A stretch of DNA of 64,000 bases from Pirellula sp. (GCA_013822735.1 PNKZ01000001.1:310001-374000), one strand, 5' to 3'; numbered from the stretch's first letter, positions 36,954 to 46,826 are shown. Numbers and translations: made by a program. The notes: a model not told the origin generated them from the sequence alone.

Positions 36954-38510
36954 ATGACGTTGTCGGGCTTGTTCGTCGCGGTGGCCGTTTGTGCCGCCGC
37001 TCCCCCACAAACTGCGGCCGCCGACGCACCGACGTATTCCAAGCACGTCGCCCCGATTCTCTTGAAGAATTGTGCCGGCTGCCATCGTGCGGGGGAGGTC
37101 GGTCCGTTCTCATTGCTGAGCTATGAAGACGCCGCGAAACGCGCCGAGTTCATTGCCGAGATTACTACATCGCGGCGCATGCCTCCTTGGAAAGCGGAGC
37201 CGAACTTCGGCTCGTTTCACGATGTGCGTCGGCTCAGCGACGCCGACATCGAAACCTTGCGACGCTGGGCCGATGCCGGCGCACCGCAAGGCGACCCCGC
37301 CGACTTGCCCCCGCCGCCGAAGTTTGTCGACGGTTGGCAACTGGGCGAGCCTGACCTCGTATTGGAGATGCCCGAAGAGTTCGACGTGCCTGCCGATGGG
37401 TCCGACATTTATCAATGCTTCGTACTGCCGATTCCGACGACCGAGCATCGGACCGTGGCCGCCGCGGAGTTTCGTCCGGGCAATCGCCGCGTAGTGCATC
37501 ACGCGATCATGTTTCTTGATGCCAACGGCGCAGCTCGCGCGAAAGATGCCGCCGAGCCGGGACAAGGCTATAAGAGTTTCGGCGGGCCGGGCGTGATTCC
37601 GACCGGCGGACTCGGCAGCTGGGCGCCGGGTTCAATTCCGCGCAAGCTACCCAAGGGTATCGGCAAGTACCTGCGGCACGGAAGCGATCTCGTCCTGCAG
37701 ATTCACTACCATCCCGACGGCAAGCCGGAGCGCGATCGTTCAAAGGTCGGCATCTATTTCACGAAAGAGCCGGCTACGACGATCGTCGGCGGCTTGGCGA
37801 TGATGAACACTCGGCTTTCGATTCCGGCCGGCGAGAAGCATCACAAGGTCACGATGAAGAGTGAGCCGATGGCCGCCGACGTTTACCTGCTCGGTCTCGG
37901 GCCGCATATGCACTTACTCGGTCGAAAGTTCGAAGCCACGGCAAAAACGCCGGCCGGCGATGTGATTCCGCTCATCCGCATCAACGATTGGGACTTCAAC
38001 TGGCAACTCGGCTATGGTTACTCAGCGCCCGTGAAGCTGCCGCAGGGGTCGGTGATTCATGTAGAGGCGGAGTACGACAACTCCGAGGACAACCCGCATA
38101 ATCCCAACTCACCGCCGAAGGTCGTGACGTGGGGTGAAGAGACGACGGACGAGATGTGTCTGTTGAGCGTATTGCTTATCACCGATACGAAGGCCGACTT
38201 GGTAAAGATCGTCAACATGAAGGCCGCGCGTTGGGGCGGGGCGTTGGCAGGCGGCGTGGAGGCGAAAGACTTGATGGACCCCACGGATGCCGCGGTTTCG
38301 CAAGGGATCACGCGCGACGAGATCGTGGAAGAGCTGCTTAACCGCGGCTTCCCGATTCCCAAGCAATTCGAGGGACAACTCAAAGTGTTCGACACCGACG
38401 AAAACGGCCGCTTGAGCCGCGCCGAGTTCGATGCCATCCCAGGGCCCATCCGTGACCTGATTCGCGCTGCGATTCAGGAACGCGTTAAAGCGGCGACGGG
38501 GAAGTCTTAG
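36954..38510 (+). CDS. Cytochrome c / copper type II monooxygenase-like fusion with EF-hand
   Basis: 518 residues with an N-terminal signal (MTLSGLFVAVAVCAAAPPQT). A c-type heme domain at about 27-115 has CAGCH (40-44) and RRMPPWKAEP with a likely Met ligand. From about 125 to 410 comes a two-domain peptidylglycine/dopamine monooxygenase-like module: paired His VVHHAIMF (about 182), LQIHYHPDG (about 251), GPHMHLLGR with the HxH of the second copper (about 317-319) and a candidate Met ligand in DEMCLL (about 401). The C terminus has one EF-hand loop, DTDENGRLSRAE. Family members occur in planctomycetes and other environmental bacteria; the substrate is unknown. It would act outside the cytoplasm. 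Its 3' end overlaps the convergent next gene by 26 bases. Confidence 0.85.
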   Translation: MTLSGLFVAVAVCAAAPPQTAAADAPTYSKHVAPILLKNCAGCHRAGEVGPFSLLSYEDAAKRAEFIAEITTSRRMPPWKAEPNFGSFHDVRRLSDADIETLRRWADAGAPQGDPADLPPPPKFVDGWQLGEPDLVLEMPEEFDVPADGSDIYQCFVLPIPTTEHRTVAAAEFRPGNRRVVHHAIMFLDANGAARAKDAAEPGQGYKSFGGPGVIPTGGLGSWAPGSIPRKLPKGIGKYLRHGSDLVLQIHYHPDGKPERDRSKVGIYFTKEPATTIVGGLAMMNTRLSIPAGEKHHKVTMKSEPMAADVYLLGLGPHMHLLGRKFEATAKTPAGDVIPLIRINDWDFNWQLGYGYSAPVKLPQGSVIHVEAEYDNSEDNPHNPNSPPKVVTWGEETTDEMCLLSVLLITDTKADLVKIVNMKAARWGGALAGGVEAKDLMDPTDAAVSQGITRDEIVEELLNRGFPIPKQFEGQLKVFDTDENGRLSRAEFDAIPGPIRDLIRAAIQERVKAATGKS

Positions 38511-40641
38511 CATCGGCCGTGCCGGGTTTCACTTTCTCAGAACGTCGTTGTCGCCAGACTAAGAACGTGAGCGCGACGCAGCCGACTCCCAGCGTTAGGG
38601 CTCCGCGAATCAACCCGGTTTTCCAATCAGGTTGATAGCGCACTTCGACTCGCTTGGCGCCCGGCGGCACCTCGGCGACGACGCGCATCCAGTCGTCGTC
38701 GGAAACCGCGACTTCCCGTGTGTCGGCATAAGCGCGGTGTTCGTCGTGCTTAAGAAAACCGAAGACCAGTCGCCCGCCGGGATGATTTTCAGGAAGTTCG
38801 ACGTCGAAGCCTTCGCAGTGTTGGTCGAGCGGATAGCCGACGTCCGGAGCATGACTGAAAAAACAGAGCGGCAACGTCTCCTGAAACTCAACGACGGCGA
38901 CGAATTCTTCCGCACTAGGAACGGAATGTATGGTCTTAATCGTTTCGCGCGGATACGCGCGAACGTCGAACAGAACTTGGTTCTCATAGGGATTTGTGCC
39001 GTTGTCGTAGCTGCCCGTAACGGTGCGATGCAGCAGGCACCACCGAACGCCGTACGCCCGCAATGCGGCGGGAACGTTTTGCGAGATCAAATGATGGAGC
39101 TCGGCATAACGGCGTCGCGCGGTCGTCACCGGATCGTAGCCATGCATCGCTCCGATACCGTAGACCGCCGAAAGACTGTGCGGAAGAGCCGTCGGGTAGC
39201 TCGGGTCGTCGCTGCGCATTTTAAAACTGCCGATGATGCGCGAACGGCGCACCTCATCGCCGCCGACAAGCTTCACGATCTCCGGAGGAAGACTCGGATA
39301 AGGCTTGAAGCCGTAAGTATAGAGTGCCCCGAACGAAAGACTCACGTGGTAGAGCAGGAGGAGGCAGGCAACGGCCGGGAGCCAGAGGCAACGTCCGAGT
39401 CGAAACTCGAATTGCCGCAGTCGATTCTCCAAAAGCATCGCACCGCTCATCACACAATAGAACACGAAGGACGGGTAAATTCGGATGGGGCTGTTCCGCA
39501 AGCCGGCCGGCAAGAATGCGACGAGCTTCCAAATCCCCGCTGCCGGCCCCAAAGACGCCCAGAAAAATAGGATCGCCGACAACGTCCAGACATGTTGGGT
39601 CGCAGTGAGCCATGAATCGCGTCGGACGATTTTGCGAACCAAGTCGAAGAGCGCGGCTCCCCACAACACGGCAAAAAGCGAACCGAAGTAGTAAGCGTGC
39701 GCGGCGAACTCGGTGTTCTTGTTACCGAAATGATTCGGCATGTAATCGCGCGACAACGGGTAGGGAAGAAAAACCGAAAGGACGTGGTTGAGCATTCCCT
39801 CGCCGGCAGGCTCCATCGGGAGCATGCTCGCGGCAAGGAGGTTTTGAACGTGAAAGACCGGCAGGCAAAAACTCGCGCCCAGCAGCAGCGCGCATGCCGG
39901 CCACATCAACCTTTGCCACGGCACGGCCCCGACGGCGCTCAGAAGCAAGCAATGAACGACGAAGCCTCCCATGACGAACACGAACAATTGGGGGAAGCCG
40001 CAGTGATACAACAGCGCCGACAGAACGGCGACCGATAGAGACCATCGCCAGGAGACGGAACCGAGCCGAAGGCGATCGGCGCACAACGCCAGCAAGGGTT
40101 GGAGGGCCACCGGCACGACGAAGGCGCCCCAGCAACGGCCGTTGATCAGATTGGGTCCGGCCACCACGACCGTGAGACCGGCCACCGCGGCCAACCAGCA
40201 TCGAAACCCAAGCTGACGACCGAGGGCAAAAACCGCGACGTAGCCGATCAGCAAATGCATGATCGCAAAGACGTCGCAAAGCGCAAATTCATTCCCCAGC
40301 AGATGGCGTGCAATCGCGTAAGCAAGGTAGCGCGGCGGATATGTCGCACCCCCTTGCGAGAGCATCGGTTCGCCGAGTTGGTTAAAAGGGTTGTATTCCG
40401 GTAGACGACCCTCCCACACGGAACGACATACCAGCAAATGATGCGGCAGTTCCGTTACGAGTGCATCGTCCTGACAGAAGTAGTAAGGAGCCGTCGACTC
40501 CAGATAAATCAAGCCGAGCGTCAGAACGAACAGTCCCCCGCAGAACCAAAGAAACCATGGCTCGCGCGTGCCCTCGCCCGGACGATTGCACTCTTTGTCC
40601 CTCTTGTTCGTCGAACGGGCGCTTCGGTCCGGCATGGGCAT
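38485..40641 (-). CDS. YfhO-like polytopic membrane protein
   Basis: 718 residues from ATG 40639-40641 (MPMPDRSARSTNKRD); the frame is open further upstream to 40899, but those residues show no hydrophobic or conserved features. About twelve membrane helices, a first loop ESTAPYYFCQDDALVTELPH with Asp-Asp, then NPFNQLGEPMLSQGG, and NSPIRIYPSFVFYC. From about residue 440 a soluble beta-rich region follows (LPLCFFSHAPDVGY; VVAEVPPGAKRVEVRYQPDW) and a last membrane helix near the C terminus. This layout matches YfhO (PF09586)-type proteins, implicated in glycosylating teichoic acid or other surface glycans in Firmicutes. Specific function here unknown. Confidence 0.8.
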   Translation of the reverse strand: MPMPDRSARSTNKRDKECNRPGEGTREPWFLWFCGGLFVLTLGLIYLESTAPYYFCQDDALVTELPHHLLVCRSVWEGRLPEYNPFNQLGEPMLSQGGATYPPRYLAYAIARHLLGNEFALCDVFAIMHLLIGYVAVFALGRQLGFRCWLAAVAGLTVVVAGPNLINGRCWGAFVVPVALQPLLALCADRLRLGSVSWRWSLSVAVLSALLYHCGFPQLFVFVMGGFVVHCLLLSAVGAVPWQRLMWPACALLLGASFCLPVFHVQNLLAASMLPMEPAGEGMLNHVLSVFLPYPLSRDYMPNHFGNKNTEFAAHAYYFGSLFAVLWGAALFDLVRKIVRRDSWLTATQHVWTLSAILFFWASLGPAAGIWKLVAFLPAGLRNSPIRIYPSFVFYCVMSGAMLLENRLRQFEFRLGRCLWLPAVACLLLLYHVSLSFGALYTYGFKPYPSLPPEIVKLVGGDEVRRSRIIGSFKMRSDDPSYPTALPHSLSAVYGIGAMHGYDPVTTARRRYAELHHLISQNVPAALRAYGVRWCLLHRTVTGSYDNGTNPYENQVLFDVRAYPRETIKTIHSVPSAEEFVAVVEFQETLPLCFFSHAPDVGYPLDQHCEGFDVELPENHPGGRLVFGFLKHDEHRAYADTREVAVSDDDWMRVVAEVPPGAKRVEVRYQPDWKTGLIRGALTLGVGCVALTFLVWRQRRSEKVKPGTADAKTSPSPL

Positions 40642-41149
40642 TGTCCGGATGATTGAGAATTGCTCAACTCCGCCACGTAATTCGGGTTGGGGCGGGAGTA
40701 TATCATTCGCGGACTTCGTGAGGCAAACGGCCAGGGGAAACGGCGTGACCCCGCGAGCAACCGGCCCCGCCGCTTGGCTCGGCATTTGCGATGTGTTGCC
40801 AAGCGCGTCCGTTTCGGGGCGCGTCAAGGCTTCAAAGCGTCGGGACGGCATGGAGGGCCGAACGGTCGCTCCGGTCGAACGCCCGACCTGATCTTTCAAA
40901 AATGAAGCGACGAATTGCCGCAGATTCAGGCGTGCGGCGCGGGGGCTAACTCAACGCTAGCGCAAGCCTGACGAAGATTCAACCTCGAATCACTAAGCTT
41001 TCGTGGTCAATCTTGCGGCGTCGTCACAGGGAAGTCGGCGATCTGGTTCACACGCGATTGGGTTCGCGACGCAGAGGCGTCGAACTAGTCGTGGTCGCGA
41101 ATGACGGTGCTTAAACAATCGCACGGCATTTTGCGACTTCCAACTTCCC
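40642..41149. other. Divergent intergenic region, no supported gene
   Basis: About 500 bases between the YfhO-like gene and the start of the glycan cluster. It contains only antisense and short frames without domains. Promoters for both flanks should lie here; none is convincing by eye. Confidence 0.4.
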
Positions 41150-42748
41150 ATGATCGTGGCGACCAAAGTGTATCCGACGAGCGAGGTGCAACCGACCTCA
41201 GGCTCGACGCGCTTGTACTACTGGTTCTTCGCGCTGACGATCGCGGCCTTGGCCCTCCATGTGCTGATCGCTCGCCATTGCACGAATCCCGACCCGTTTA
41301 CCTATGCGCAAATCGGCAAACAGCTCCTTGCCGGGAAGACATTGTACGTGGACGCGCTGACGGATAAACCGCTCCTCGCGCCGCTGCTCTTCATGCCGCC
41401 GCAATTGCTGGTACCCAATCGATATTGGCCCATGGCCGTCTACCTTGGGCTCGTCGTCGCCCTGCAGTGTGTGATTTTGCTGCGCGCCGTACGACCGTCG
41501 TTTTGGTCGGGTCTGACGGCCGTCATCTTTCTGTCGTTCGTTCCTTTTGCGTTTTGGGACTGGCACTATCTCTCCACCGAGCATCTGTCGAATGTGTTCA
41601 TCCTGAGCGTGTTGGTCTGCTGCCGGCGCGTTTCCGAGGAGGGGCGGTGCGATCGTCGTTTGTCGGTTCTGTTGGGTGTGTTGCTCGGCTTGGCCTATCT
41701 CACGCGGCCGACCACCGCGGTGACCGCCCTCGTGCCGCTCTGCGTTCTTTGCTCAATACCGGGAGGTTGGATCGCCCGCTTCTCCGCGTTGATCGGCGTG
41801 TTTGTCGGAGGGGCGACTACGGTGGCGGCGTCGGTTGCCGCCGTGGCCCTTTGGACGGGTCGGGCCGAGAACTATCTGAACGTGCTGTTCGTTTATCCCC
41901 GCGTCTATGTCTCGGCCTCGTCGGAGACGGCGACGTTTCTTTATTACCTGGAAGCCGGCGAAATCTGTCAGTTACTGCCGCTTGCGACCGGTCTCGCATT
42001 TCTCGCGGCCTTCACGCGACATCGTGTGCTCATTTGGTCCGCCTTGATCGCCGCGGTGCTCAACGTCGTCGCGTCGCCCCGTCCTTATCAACACTATATC
42101 GTCAATACGTTTCCGGCCCTGGCGCTCGCCATGGTCTGTTGCTTCGACGGACCGCTTCAACTGACGGTGGATAGGACCTCACGGCAAAATTCCCGCGGGG
42201 CCGGTTTGGCGATGTTGTTCCTGGCGCTTTTTCTCCCCGCCGTCGCTGCGCGCGTGTATGTCGTAACTCGTACGGCGATTACCGTGCCCAACGTTCAAGT
42301 GCTGGAAGGCATCTCGAACGTCATCGATGAACGTTACCCCTCCGCCAAGACGATGTGGGTGGTTGCTCCCATGGGGCATGAGTACCTGCTGTTCGCGTCG
42401 CGATTGAAGCCCGCCCATCCGGTGCGGTCGGCGTGGGAGCTCGACCTGCCGCGCCCGGAGATTCTTTATAAAGAGGCGTCGGTCATTCAGGAGGAATACT
42501 TGGCGTCGCCTCCCGACTTGATCGTCCTGCAAAGTTTGTACGAGGTGTACCTCGACCCGCTGGAAGTGCCGGTCGAAAAATCACTGACCTGTGAGATCCT
42601 GCGCGCGTTGCTGAAAACCGGCCAGTACCGGTTGGAAAAGCGGCCGCTCCCCTCGACCGACGAACTTGCGATCGACCCGATGATTCGACCTTTTGAACCA
42701 CGCGAATATCGCGTGTTCGTTCGCAAACCTGACTCAGTAAAACTTTAG
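41150..42748 (+). CDS. GT-C family glycosyltransferase-like membrane protein
   Basis: 532 residues, about eleven membrane helices and a short soluble C terminus. The first extracytoplasmic loop NPDPFTYAQIGKQLLAGKTL and then VDALTDKPLLAPLLFMPP match the pattern of GT39/ArnT-like transferases (Asp followed by the KPPL-like motif), which transfer sugar from a polyprenyl-phosphate donor. It is the first gene of a plus-strand cluster and, with the next GT2 protein that could make polyprenyl-phosphate-sugar, forms a plausible donor/transferase pair. No exact family assignment. ATG 41150 leaves a 20-residue cytoplasmic N terminus. Confidence 0.78.
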   Translation: MIVATKVYPTSEVQPTSGSTRLYYWFFALTIAALALHVLIARHCTNPDPFTYAQIGKQLLAGKTLYVDALTDKPLLAPLLFMPPQLLVPNRYWPMAVYLGLVVALQCVILLRAVRPSFWSGLTAVIFLSFVPFAFWDWHYLSTEHLSNVFILSVLVCCRRVSEEGRCDRRLSVLLGVLLGLAYLTRPTTAVTALVPLCVLCSIPGGWIARFSALIGVFVGGATTVAASVAAVALWTGRAENYLNVLFVYPRVYVSASSETATFLYYLEAGEICQLLPLATGLAFLAAFTRHRVLIWSALIAAVLNVVASPRPYQHYIVNTFPALALAMVCCFDGPLQLTVDRTSRQNSRGAGLAMLFLALFLPAVAARVYVVTRTAITVPNVQVLEGISNVIDERYPSAKTMWVVAPMGHEYLLFASRLKPAHPVRSAWELDLPRPEILYKEASVIQEEYLASPPDLIVLQSLYEVYLDPLEVPVEKSLTCEILRALLKTGQYRLEKRPLPSTDELAIDPMIRPFEPREYRVFVRKPDSVKL

Positions 42749-42827
42749 CCGTTCGCCATCACCAACCTCGGTCGTAAGCCTCGCGTACGCCCGACGCGGC
42801 GGAACCTAACTGTGTGAAACGAAACTT

Positions 42828-43883
42828 ATGTCCCATTCCCTGATAACTCCGAACGATTCGCCGACATCGCAGAGGACGAAGCCTTATGTGACCGTCGTCG
42901 TTCCTTGCTTCAATGAGGAAGGGAACGTCGAAGAGCTTTGGCACGCGATTCGGAATACGTTCGGCCGGGTCCCGCAGTATCGATTTGACGTATTGTTCAT
43001 CGACAACGCGTCGACCGACGGCACGCGCAGCGTGATTCGCAAGCTTGCGGCGCGCGATCGTCGCGTGCGGGCGATCTTCAACGCGCGCAATTTCGGGCAC
43101 ATTCGTTCGCCGTTTTATGCCGTCCTGCAGACGGATGCCGACGCGGTCATCGGGATGGTCGCCGATTTTCAAGATCCGCCGGAGATGATCCCGCAGTTGT
43201 TGGAGCATTGGGAGCAAGGCGCCAAGATCGTCGTCGGCGCAAAGACCGCCGCGGAAGAATCGTGGTTGTTTTACAACCTGCGGAAGTATTACTACCGCAC
43301 GCTGAAGAAACTTTCCGACCTAGATCTCTACGAAAACGCGACGGGCTTCGGTCTTTACGATCGATCCGTCGTCCAATATTTGAAGCAGTCGGGCGACTCG
43401 TATCCGTACTTTCGCGGACTGCTGGCGGAAATCGGCCACAAGCCGGTGTTCCTTCCCTACAAACAGCCGTTGCGACGGCGCGGCATTACCAAGAACAACT
43501 TTTATACCTTGTACGATCTGGCCATGTTGGGGCTGACGAGCCACTCCAAGGTGCCGCTCCGGTTGGCGACGATGCTCGGCTTTTTCACCGGTTGCTGCAG
43601 CTTGGTCGTCGCCGCAATTTACTTCGTTCTCAAGTTGGTCGTCTGGTACGACTACCCGGCCGGAACTGCGCCGATGGTGATCGGCCTGTTTTTCTTCTCC
43701 TCCGTGCAGCTGTTCTTTCTCGGCCTCCTCGGCGAGTACATCTTGGCGATTCACACGCAAGTGTTGAATCGTCCGTTGGTGGTGGAACAGGAACGTCTCA
43801 ATTTCGATTACTCGGTTTCGACCGATTCGGAGCCTCTGCCTGAGTCTTGCGAGACATTTGCCGAAGGTGCTTCCGCTTTCTAA
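42828..43883 (+). CDS. GT2 family glycosyltransferase, DPM1/ArnC/GtrB-like
   Basis: 351 residues. N-terminal GT-A domain: VVVPCFNEEGNVEELW (residues 24-39), FIDNASTDGTRSVI, ARNFGHIRSPF, and VADFQDPPEMIPQLLEHW, where the Asp-x-x-Asp pair binds metal and nucleotide sugar. Two membrane helices at about 245-310 anchor it (GFFTGCCSLVVAAIYFVL; GLFFFSSVQLFFLGLLGEYI). This is the plan of polyprenyl-phosphate glycosyltransferases such as GtrB and ArnC. It probably charges a lipid carrier for the GT-C protein upstream. Its stop overlaps the start of the next gene by one base (TAATG). Confidence 0.93.
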   Translation: MSHSLITPNDSPTSQRTKPYVTVVVPCFNEEGNVEELWHAIRNTFGRVPQYRFDVLFIDNASTDGTRSVIRKLAARDRRVRAIFNARNFGHIRSPFYAVLQTDADAVIGMVADFQDPPEMIPQLLEHWEQGAKIVVGAKTAAEESWLFYNLRKYYYRTLKKLSDLDLYENATGFGLYDRSVVQYLKQSGDSYPYFRGLLAEIGHKPVFLPYKQPLRRRGITKNNFYTLYDLAMLGLTSHSKVPLRLATMLGFFTGCCSLVVAAIYFVLKLVVWYDYPAGTAPMVIGLFFFSSVQLFFLGLLGEYILAIHTQVLNRPLVVEQERLNFDYSVSTDSEPLPESCETFAEGASAF

Positions 43884-45136
43884 TGGAAAGAGCATTGCCT
43901 GCCATGCCCACTCCCGATCTCCACCCGCGGCGCCGCTGTCCCGTCTGCGATGTCGCTGCCGCGCGGCACGTTCATACGCAACGCTTTAGCGGCGTCGGCG
44001 CTTCGTCGTTGCTCACGGGTTACAAGGTTGTCGTTTGCGACGGGTGCGGGCTGGGATATGCGGACGAGATACCGGATCAAGCGGAGTTCGACCGCTACTA
44101 CGAAGAACGGTCCAAGTACGAATACGGTCATGCCGGAGGCCGCGAGTCGGCGATCGATCTTGGGCGGTTTCGCGAGTGTGCCGATCGCTTCGAACAATGG
44201 CAACCGGATCGCAGCCTTAAGATCGTCGATATCGGGTGCGCCACCGGCGGCCTCTTGGCCGAATTGTCTCGACGCGGTTACGCCGAGTTGCTCGGAATCG
44301 ATCCGTCCCCGCAGTGCGTGAGCGCTGTAGATCGACTTTACGGCCTGCGTGCAGTCGTGGGCTCGTTGGGACGGCTGCCGGTCGTCGAACCGAAGGCGGA
44401 CGTCGTCATTTTTTCTTGCGTTCTCGAACACGTTCGCGACCTGCGGACGATGTTGGAATCAGTCCGCCCGCTTCTGAAGGACGACGGAGCCCTCTTCCTG
44501 GAAGTCCCGAACGCCTGGGGGTTCTCAGCGTGCCGGAATGCTCCTTATCAACAGTTTAGCAACGAACATATCAACTTCTTTTCGCCTGTTTCGCTGAGCA
44601 ATTTGCTGCGCACGTTAGGCGCGAAGCCGGAGCAAGTGGCGGAAGCGTGGTACGAATGGAAGCAGGGAGTATTGGAGCCGATTGTGAGCGGGCTATTTCG
44701 GCTATCGCCGCACGAACGCTCGTTGCCGCTGGAGCCGGACCGCCGGACGCGAGAACAACTGGAACTGTACTTGGATGCGTGTCGACGAGCCGATCTGCAA
44801 GTACGGCAACGCATTGATGCCTTGGCAGACTCCGCCGAACCGGTCTACGTCTGGGGCGTCGGCACGAGCACACAACGCCTTTTGAGCGATAGTCGACTTC
44901 GCAAGGCGAACATCATAGCGTTCGTCGACTCCAATATTCACTACCGCGGCAGCAAGCTCGAAGGCCGCCCGGTTCTGTCGCCCGAGCAAGTCTCGGAAAC
45001 TTCCGTACCGATCCTGATTGCGTCGTATACCTGTTACGAAGAAATCGTCGCGGACATTCGCGAACGACTCAAGCTGCCCAATCGAATGATCTCTCTGTTT
45101 GAAGTATCCGAGCCTTGTGGTGCAACTCTCAACTGA
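43883..45136 (+). CDS. NDP-sugar C-methyltransferase-like protein
   Basis: 417 residues from ATG 43883, sharing one base with the previous stop. Three parts: an N-terminal zinc-binding region with CPVC (about 20) and CDGCGLGYAD (about 55), a class I SAM methyltransferase domain at about 100-260 (VDIGCATGGLLAELSRRGY; SCVLEHVRDLRTMLESVRPL; EVPNAWG) and a C-terminal Rossmann-like domain at about 315-405 (PVYVWGVGTSTQRLL; VDSNIHYRGSKLEGRPVL). This order is that of C-methyltransferases acting on NDP-4-keto-6-deoxy sugars (TylC3-like; Pfam Methyltransf_13/_14 domains). With RfbF/RfbG downstream, a CDP-4-keto-6-deoxyhexose is a sensible substrate, but this is inference. Confidence 0.87.
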   Translation: MERALPAMPTPDLHPRRRCPVCDVAAARHVHTQRFSGVGASSLLTGYKVVVCDGCGLGYADEIPDQAEFDRYYEERSKYEYGHAGGRESAIDLGRFRECADRFEQWQPDRSLKIVDIGCATGGLLAELSRRGYAELLGIDPSPQCVSAVDRLYGLRAVVGSLGRLPVVEPKADVVIFSCVLEHVRDLRTMLESVRPLLKDDGALFLEVPNAWGFSACRNAPYQQFSNEHINFFSPVSLSNLLRTLGAKPEQVAEAWYEWKQGVLEPIVSGLFRLSPHERSLPLEPDRRTREQLELYLDACRRADLQVRQRIDALADSAEPVYVWGVGTSTQRLLSDSRLRKANIIAFVDSNIHYRGSKLEGRPVLSPEQVSETSVPILIASYTCYEEIVADIRERLKLPNRMISLFEVSEPCGATLN

Positions 45137-45198
45137 CGCGAACGAAATCATCGCATTGCAGCTTTTTGACTCCCCCGAATTTTCGTACTGATTAACTT

Positions 45199-46020
45199 AT
45201 GGCCGCAACCACGCTCGATGCCGCGAACGATTCGCCGGCCTATCAACGTCATGGATTTGTATTGGCGCGGGGGCTGATCGCCTCAGCTGCCGTCGAACAG
45301 GCTCGCGGCGAATTGCTACGCGCCGCTTCCATCATTGATCCGGAAATCGCCCGTGAGAGCATCCTCGATATCGACGCCGCTTGGCAATTCTTGGTGAAGA
45401 AAGACCGTTCGCTCGGCGGCTTGCTGTACAACGCCGCGAAACTGCTGCCTGCCGTTCAGGCCCTGGCGTCGTCGCAAGCGCTGATCGAAGGCGTCCGTTC
45501 CATCGCAGGCTTTCGTTCTCCCGCGATCGTCGATGTGAACATGCGAATCGACGCACCGAATGAAGGGAAGTATCTGTTCTCTTGGCATCAAGACTATTGG
45601 TTTTCGATTTGCTCCCCGCGCTCGCTCGTGGCTTGGATACCTTTGACGGATCTCGACGACGAAACAGGCGGAGTCGAGGTGCTCTCGCTAGAGCAGTCTC
45701 AGGGGCGAATTTATAGAGTGCGCGCGGCGGAAAACTATCATTCTTACTCGGATTCGATTGTTCTCGACGAACCGTTGAACGCGTCCGAGGCAGTCCGGCC
45801 GGTGCTCTCGGCGGGCGATGTTCTGTTCTTCCGATTCGACGTCCTGCATCGCAGTCGGGCCAATCTTTCTCAAGATCGGAATCGATGGACGGTTCAAGTT
45901 CGGTTCGCCGATCTGGAAGACCCTGAATTTCGCCGCGAATCTTTTCGCCCGGGCGTCGTCACCAAGGACAAGATCACTTATCTGGAAAGGTTGGAACGTG
46001 AAGCAACGCACGCCGTTTGA
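45199..46020 (+). CDS. Phytanoyl-CoA dioxygenase (PhyH) family oxygenase
   Basis: 273-residue soluble Fe(II)/2-oxoglutarate oxygenase of the double-stranded beta-helix fold. The facial triad is visible: His130 and Asp132 in SWHQDYWFS, and His217 in FDVLHRSRANLS; Arg228 following (DRNRWTVQVRF) can bind 2-oxoglutarate. The N-terminal FVLARGLI and C-terminal parts match PhyH proteins. In glycan clusters such enzymes hydroxylate or oxidise sugars or lipid moieties; the substrate here is unknown. It starts at ATG 45199 and overlaps the next gene by 23 bases. Confidence 0.9.
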   Translation: MAATTLDAANDSPAYQRHGFVLARGLIASAAVEQARGELLRAASIIDPEIARESILDIDAAWQFLVKKDRSLGGLLYNAAKLLPAVQALASSQALIEGVRSIAGFRSPAIVDVNMRIDAPNEGKYLFSWHQDYWFSICSPRSLVAWIPLTDLDDETGGVEVLSLEQSQGRIYRVRAAENYHSYSDSIVLDEPLNASEAVRPVLSAGDVLFFRFDVLHRSRANLSQDRNRWTVQVRFADLEDPEFRRESFRPGVVTKDKITYLERLEREATHAV

Positions 46021-46789
46021 CGCCCCCGACAATCAGGTTTACGGCGCTCATTCTCCGAAAGACAAGCTCTATTGGGACGGTCTGGAACGAATCTTTGAGG
46101 AGACGCCTCACAGCTTGTTTCACGTGCTGACCCACTGGCCGGTTTACACGAAGCGCATTTCGCTCGTGCGCTTCTTGGCGCATTTTAAGCTGTTCGAACT
46201 GATCCAGAACATGCCGGGCAACATCGTGGAGTTCGGCGTCTCGCGCGGCGTCAGTTTTTTCACGTGGCACAAGCTGTTGGAGATTTTCTCGCCGGCCGAC
46301 ACGAGCCGAAAGGTCGTCGGCTTCGATTCCTTCGAGGGACTGAGCGACTTCTCGGAAAAAGACGGCGCCATGTCTGCAATCAACGACAAAGGCGTCGGAG
46401 GCTGGTCCGCCGAAAGCGTGCAACACGAACTGTTCGCTCTTAACGAGCTCCACAATGCCGACAACATCCTTGCGCGCGAGCGCTGCATTCTCGTAAAAGG
46501 GCGCGTGCAAGAGACTTTGGACGGATTTCTCGAGCGTACGCCGGGAATGAGAATTGCGCTACTGCATCTCGATATGGACTTGTACGAGCCGACGAAGTTC
46601 GTGCTCGAAAAGCTCTGGGACTTAGTGCTCCCCGGCGGCGTCGTGGTGTTCGATGAGTATGCGTTGCCGCCGTGGGGAGGCGAGGTAGCAGCCTGGGAAG
46701 AGTTCGCGTTGAAGCGCGGGCTGAGCCACATTCGCATCCAAAAGTTTCCCTGGTCCCTCACGCCGAACGGCTATCTGATCAAACCGTAA
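45998..46789 (+). CDS. TylF/MycF-type methyltransferase
   Basis: 263 residues from GTG 45998-46000, chosen because GGAAAGG lies 8 bases upstream and the frame before it runs through the PhyH gene. Conserved sites: NIVEFGVSRGVSFFTWHKL (SAM binding), KVVGFDSFEGLSDF, LLHLDMDLYEPTKFVLEKLW and GGVVVFDEYALPPWGGE, where the two Asp residues bind metal as in macrocin O-methyltransferase TylF. Relatives methylate sugar hydroxyls in antibiotics and surface glycans. Translationally coupled to the upstream oxygenase. Probably decorates the sugar or glycan made by the cluster. Confidence 0.88.
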   Translation: MKQRTPFDAPDNQVYGAHSPKDKLYWDGLERIFEETPHSLFHVLTHWPVYTKRISLVRFLAHFKLFELIQNMPGNIVEFGVSRGVSFFTWHKLLEIFSPADTSRKVVGFDSFEGLSDFSEKDGAMSAINDKGVGGWSAESVQHELFALNELHNADNILARERCILVKGRVQETLDGFLERTPGMRIALLHLDMDLYEPTKFVLEKLWDLVLPGGVVVFDEYALPPWGGEVAAWEEFALKRGLSHIRIQKFPWSLTPNGYLIKP

Positions 46790-46826
46790 CAGCAACGATA
46801 CTTTTTCGAAAAGCCGAGTTCCCGAA

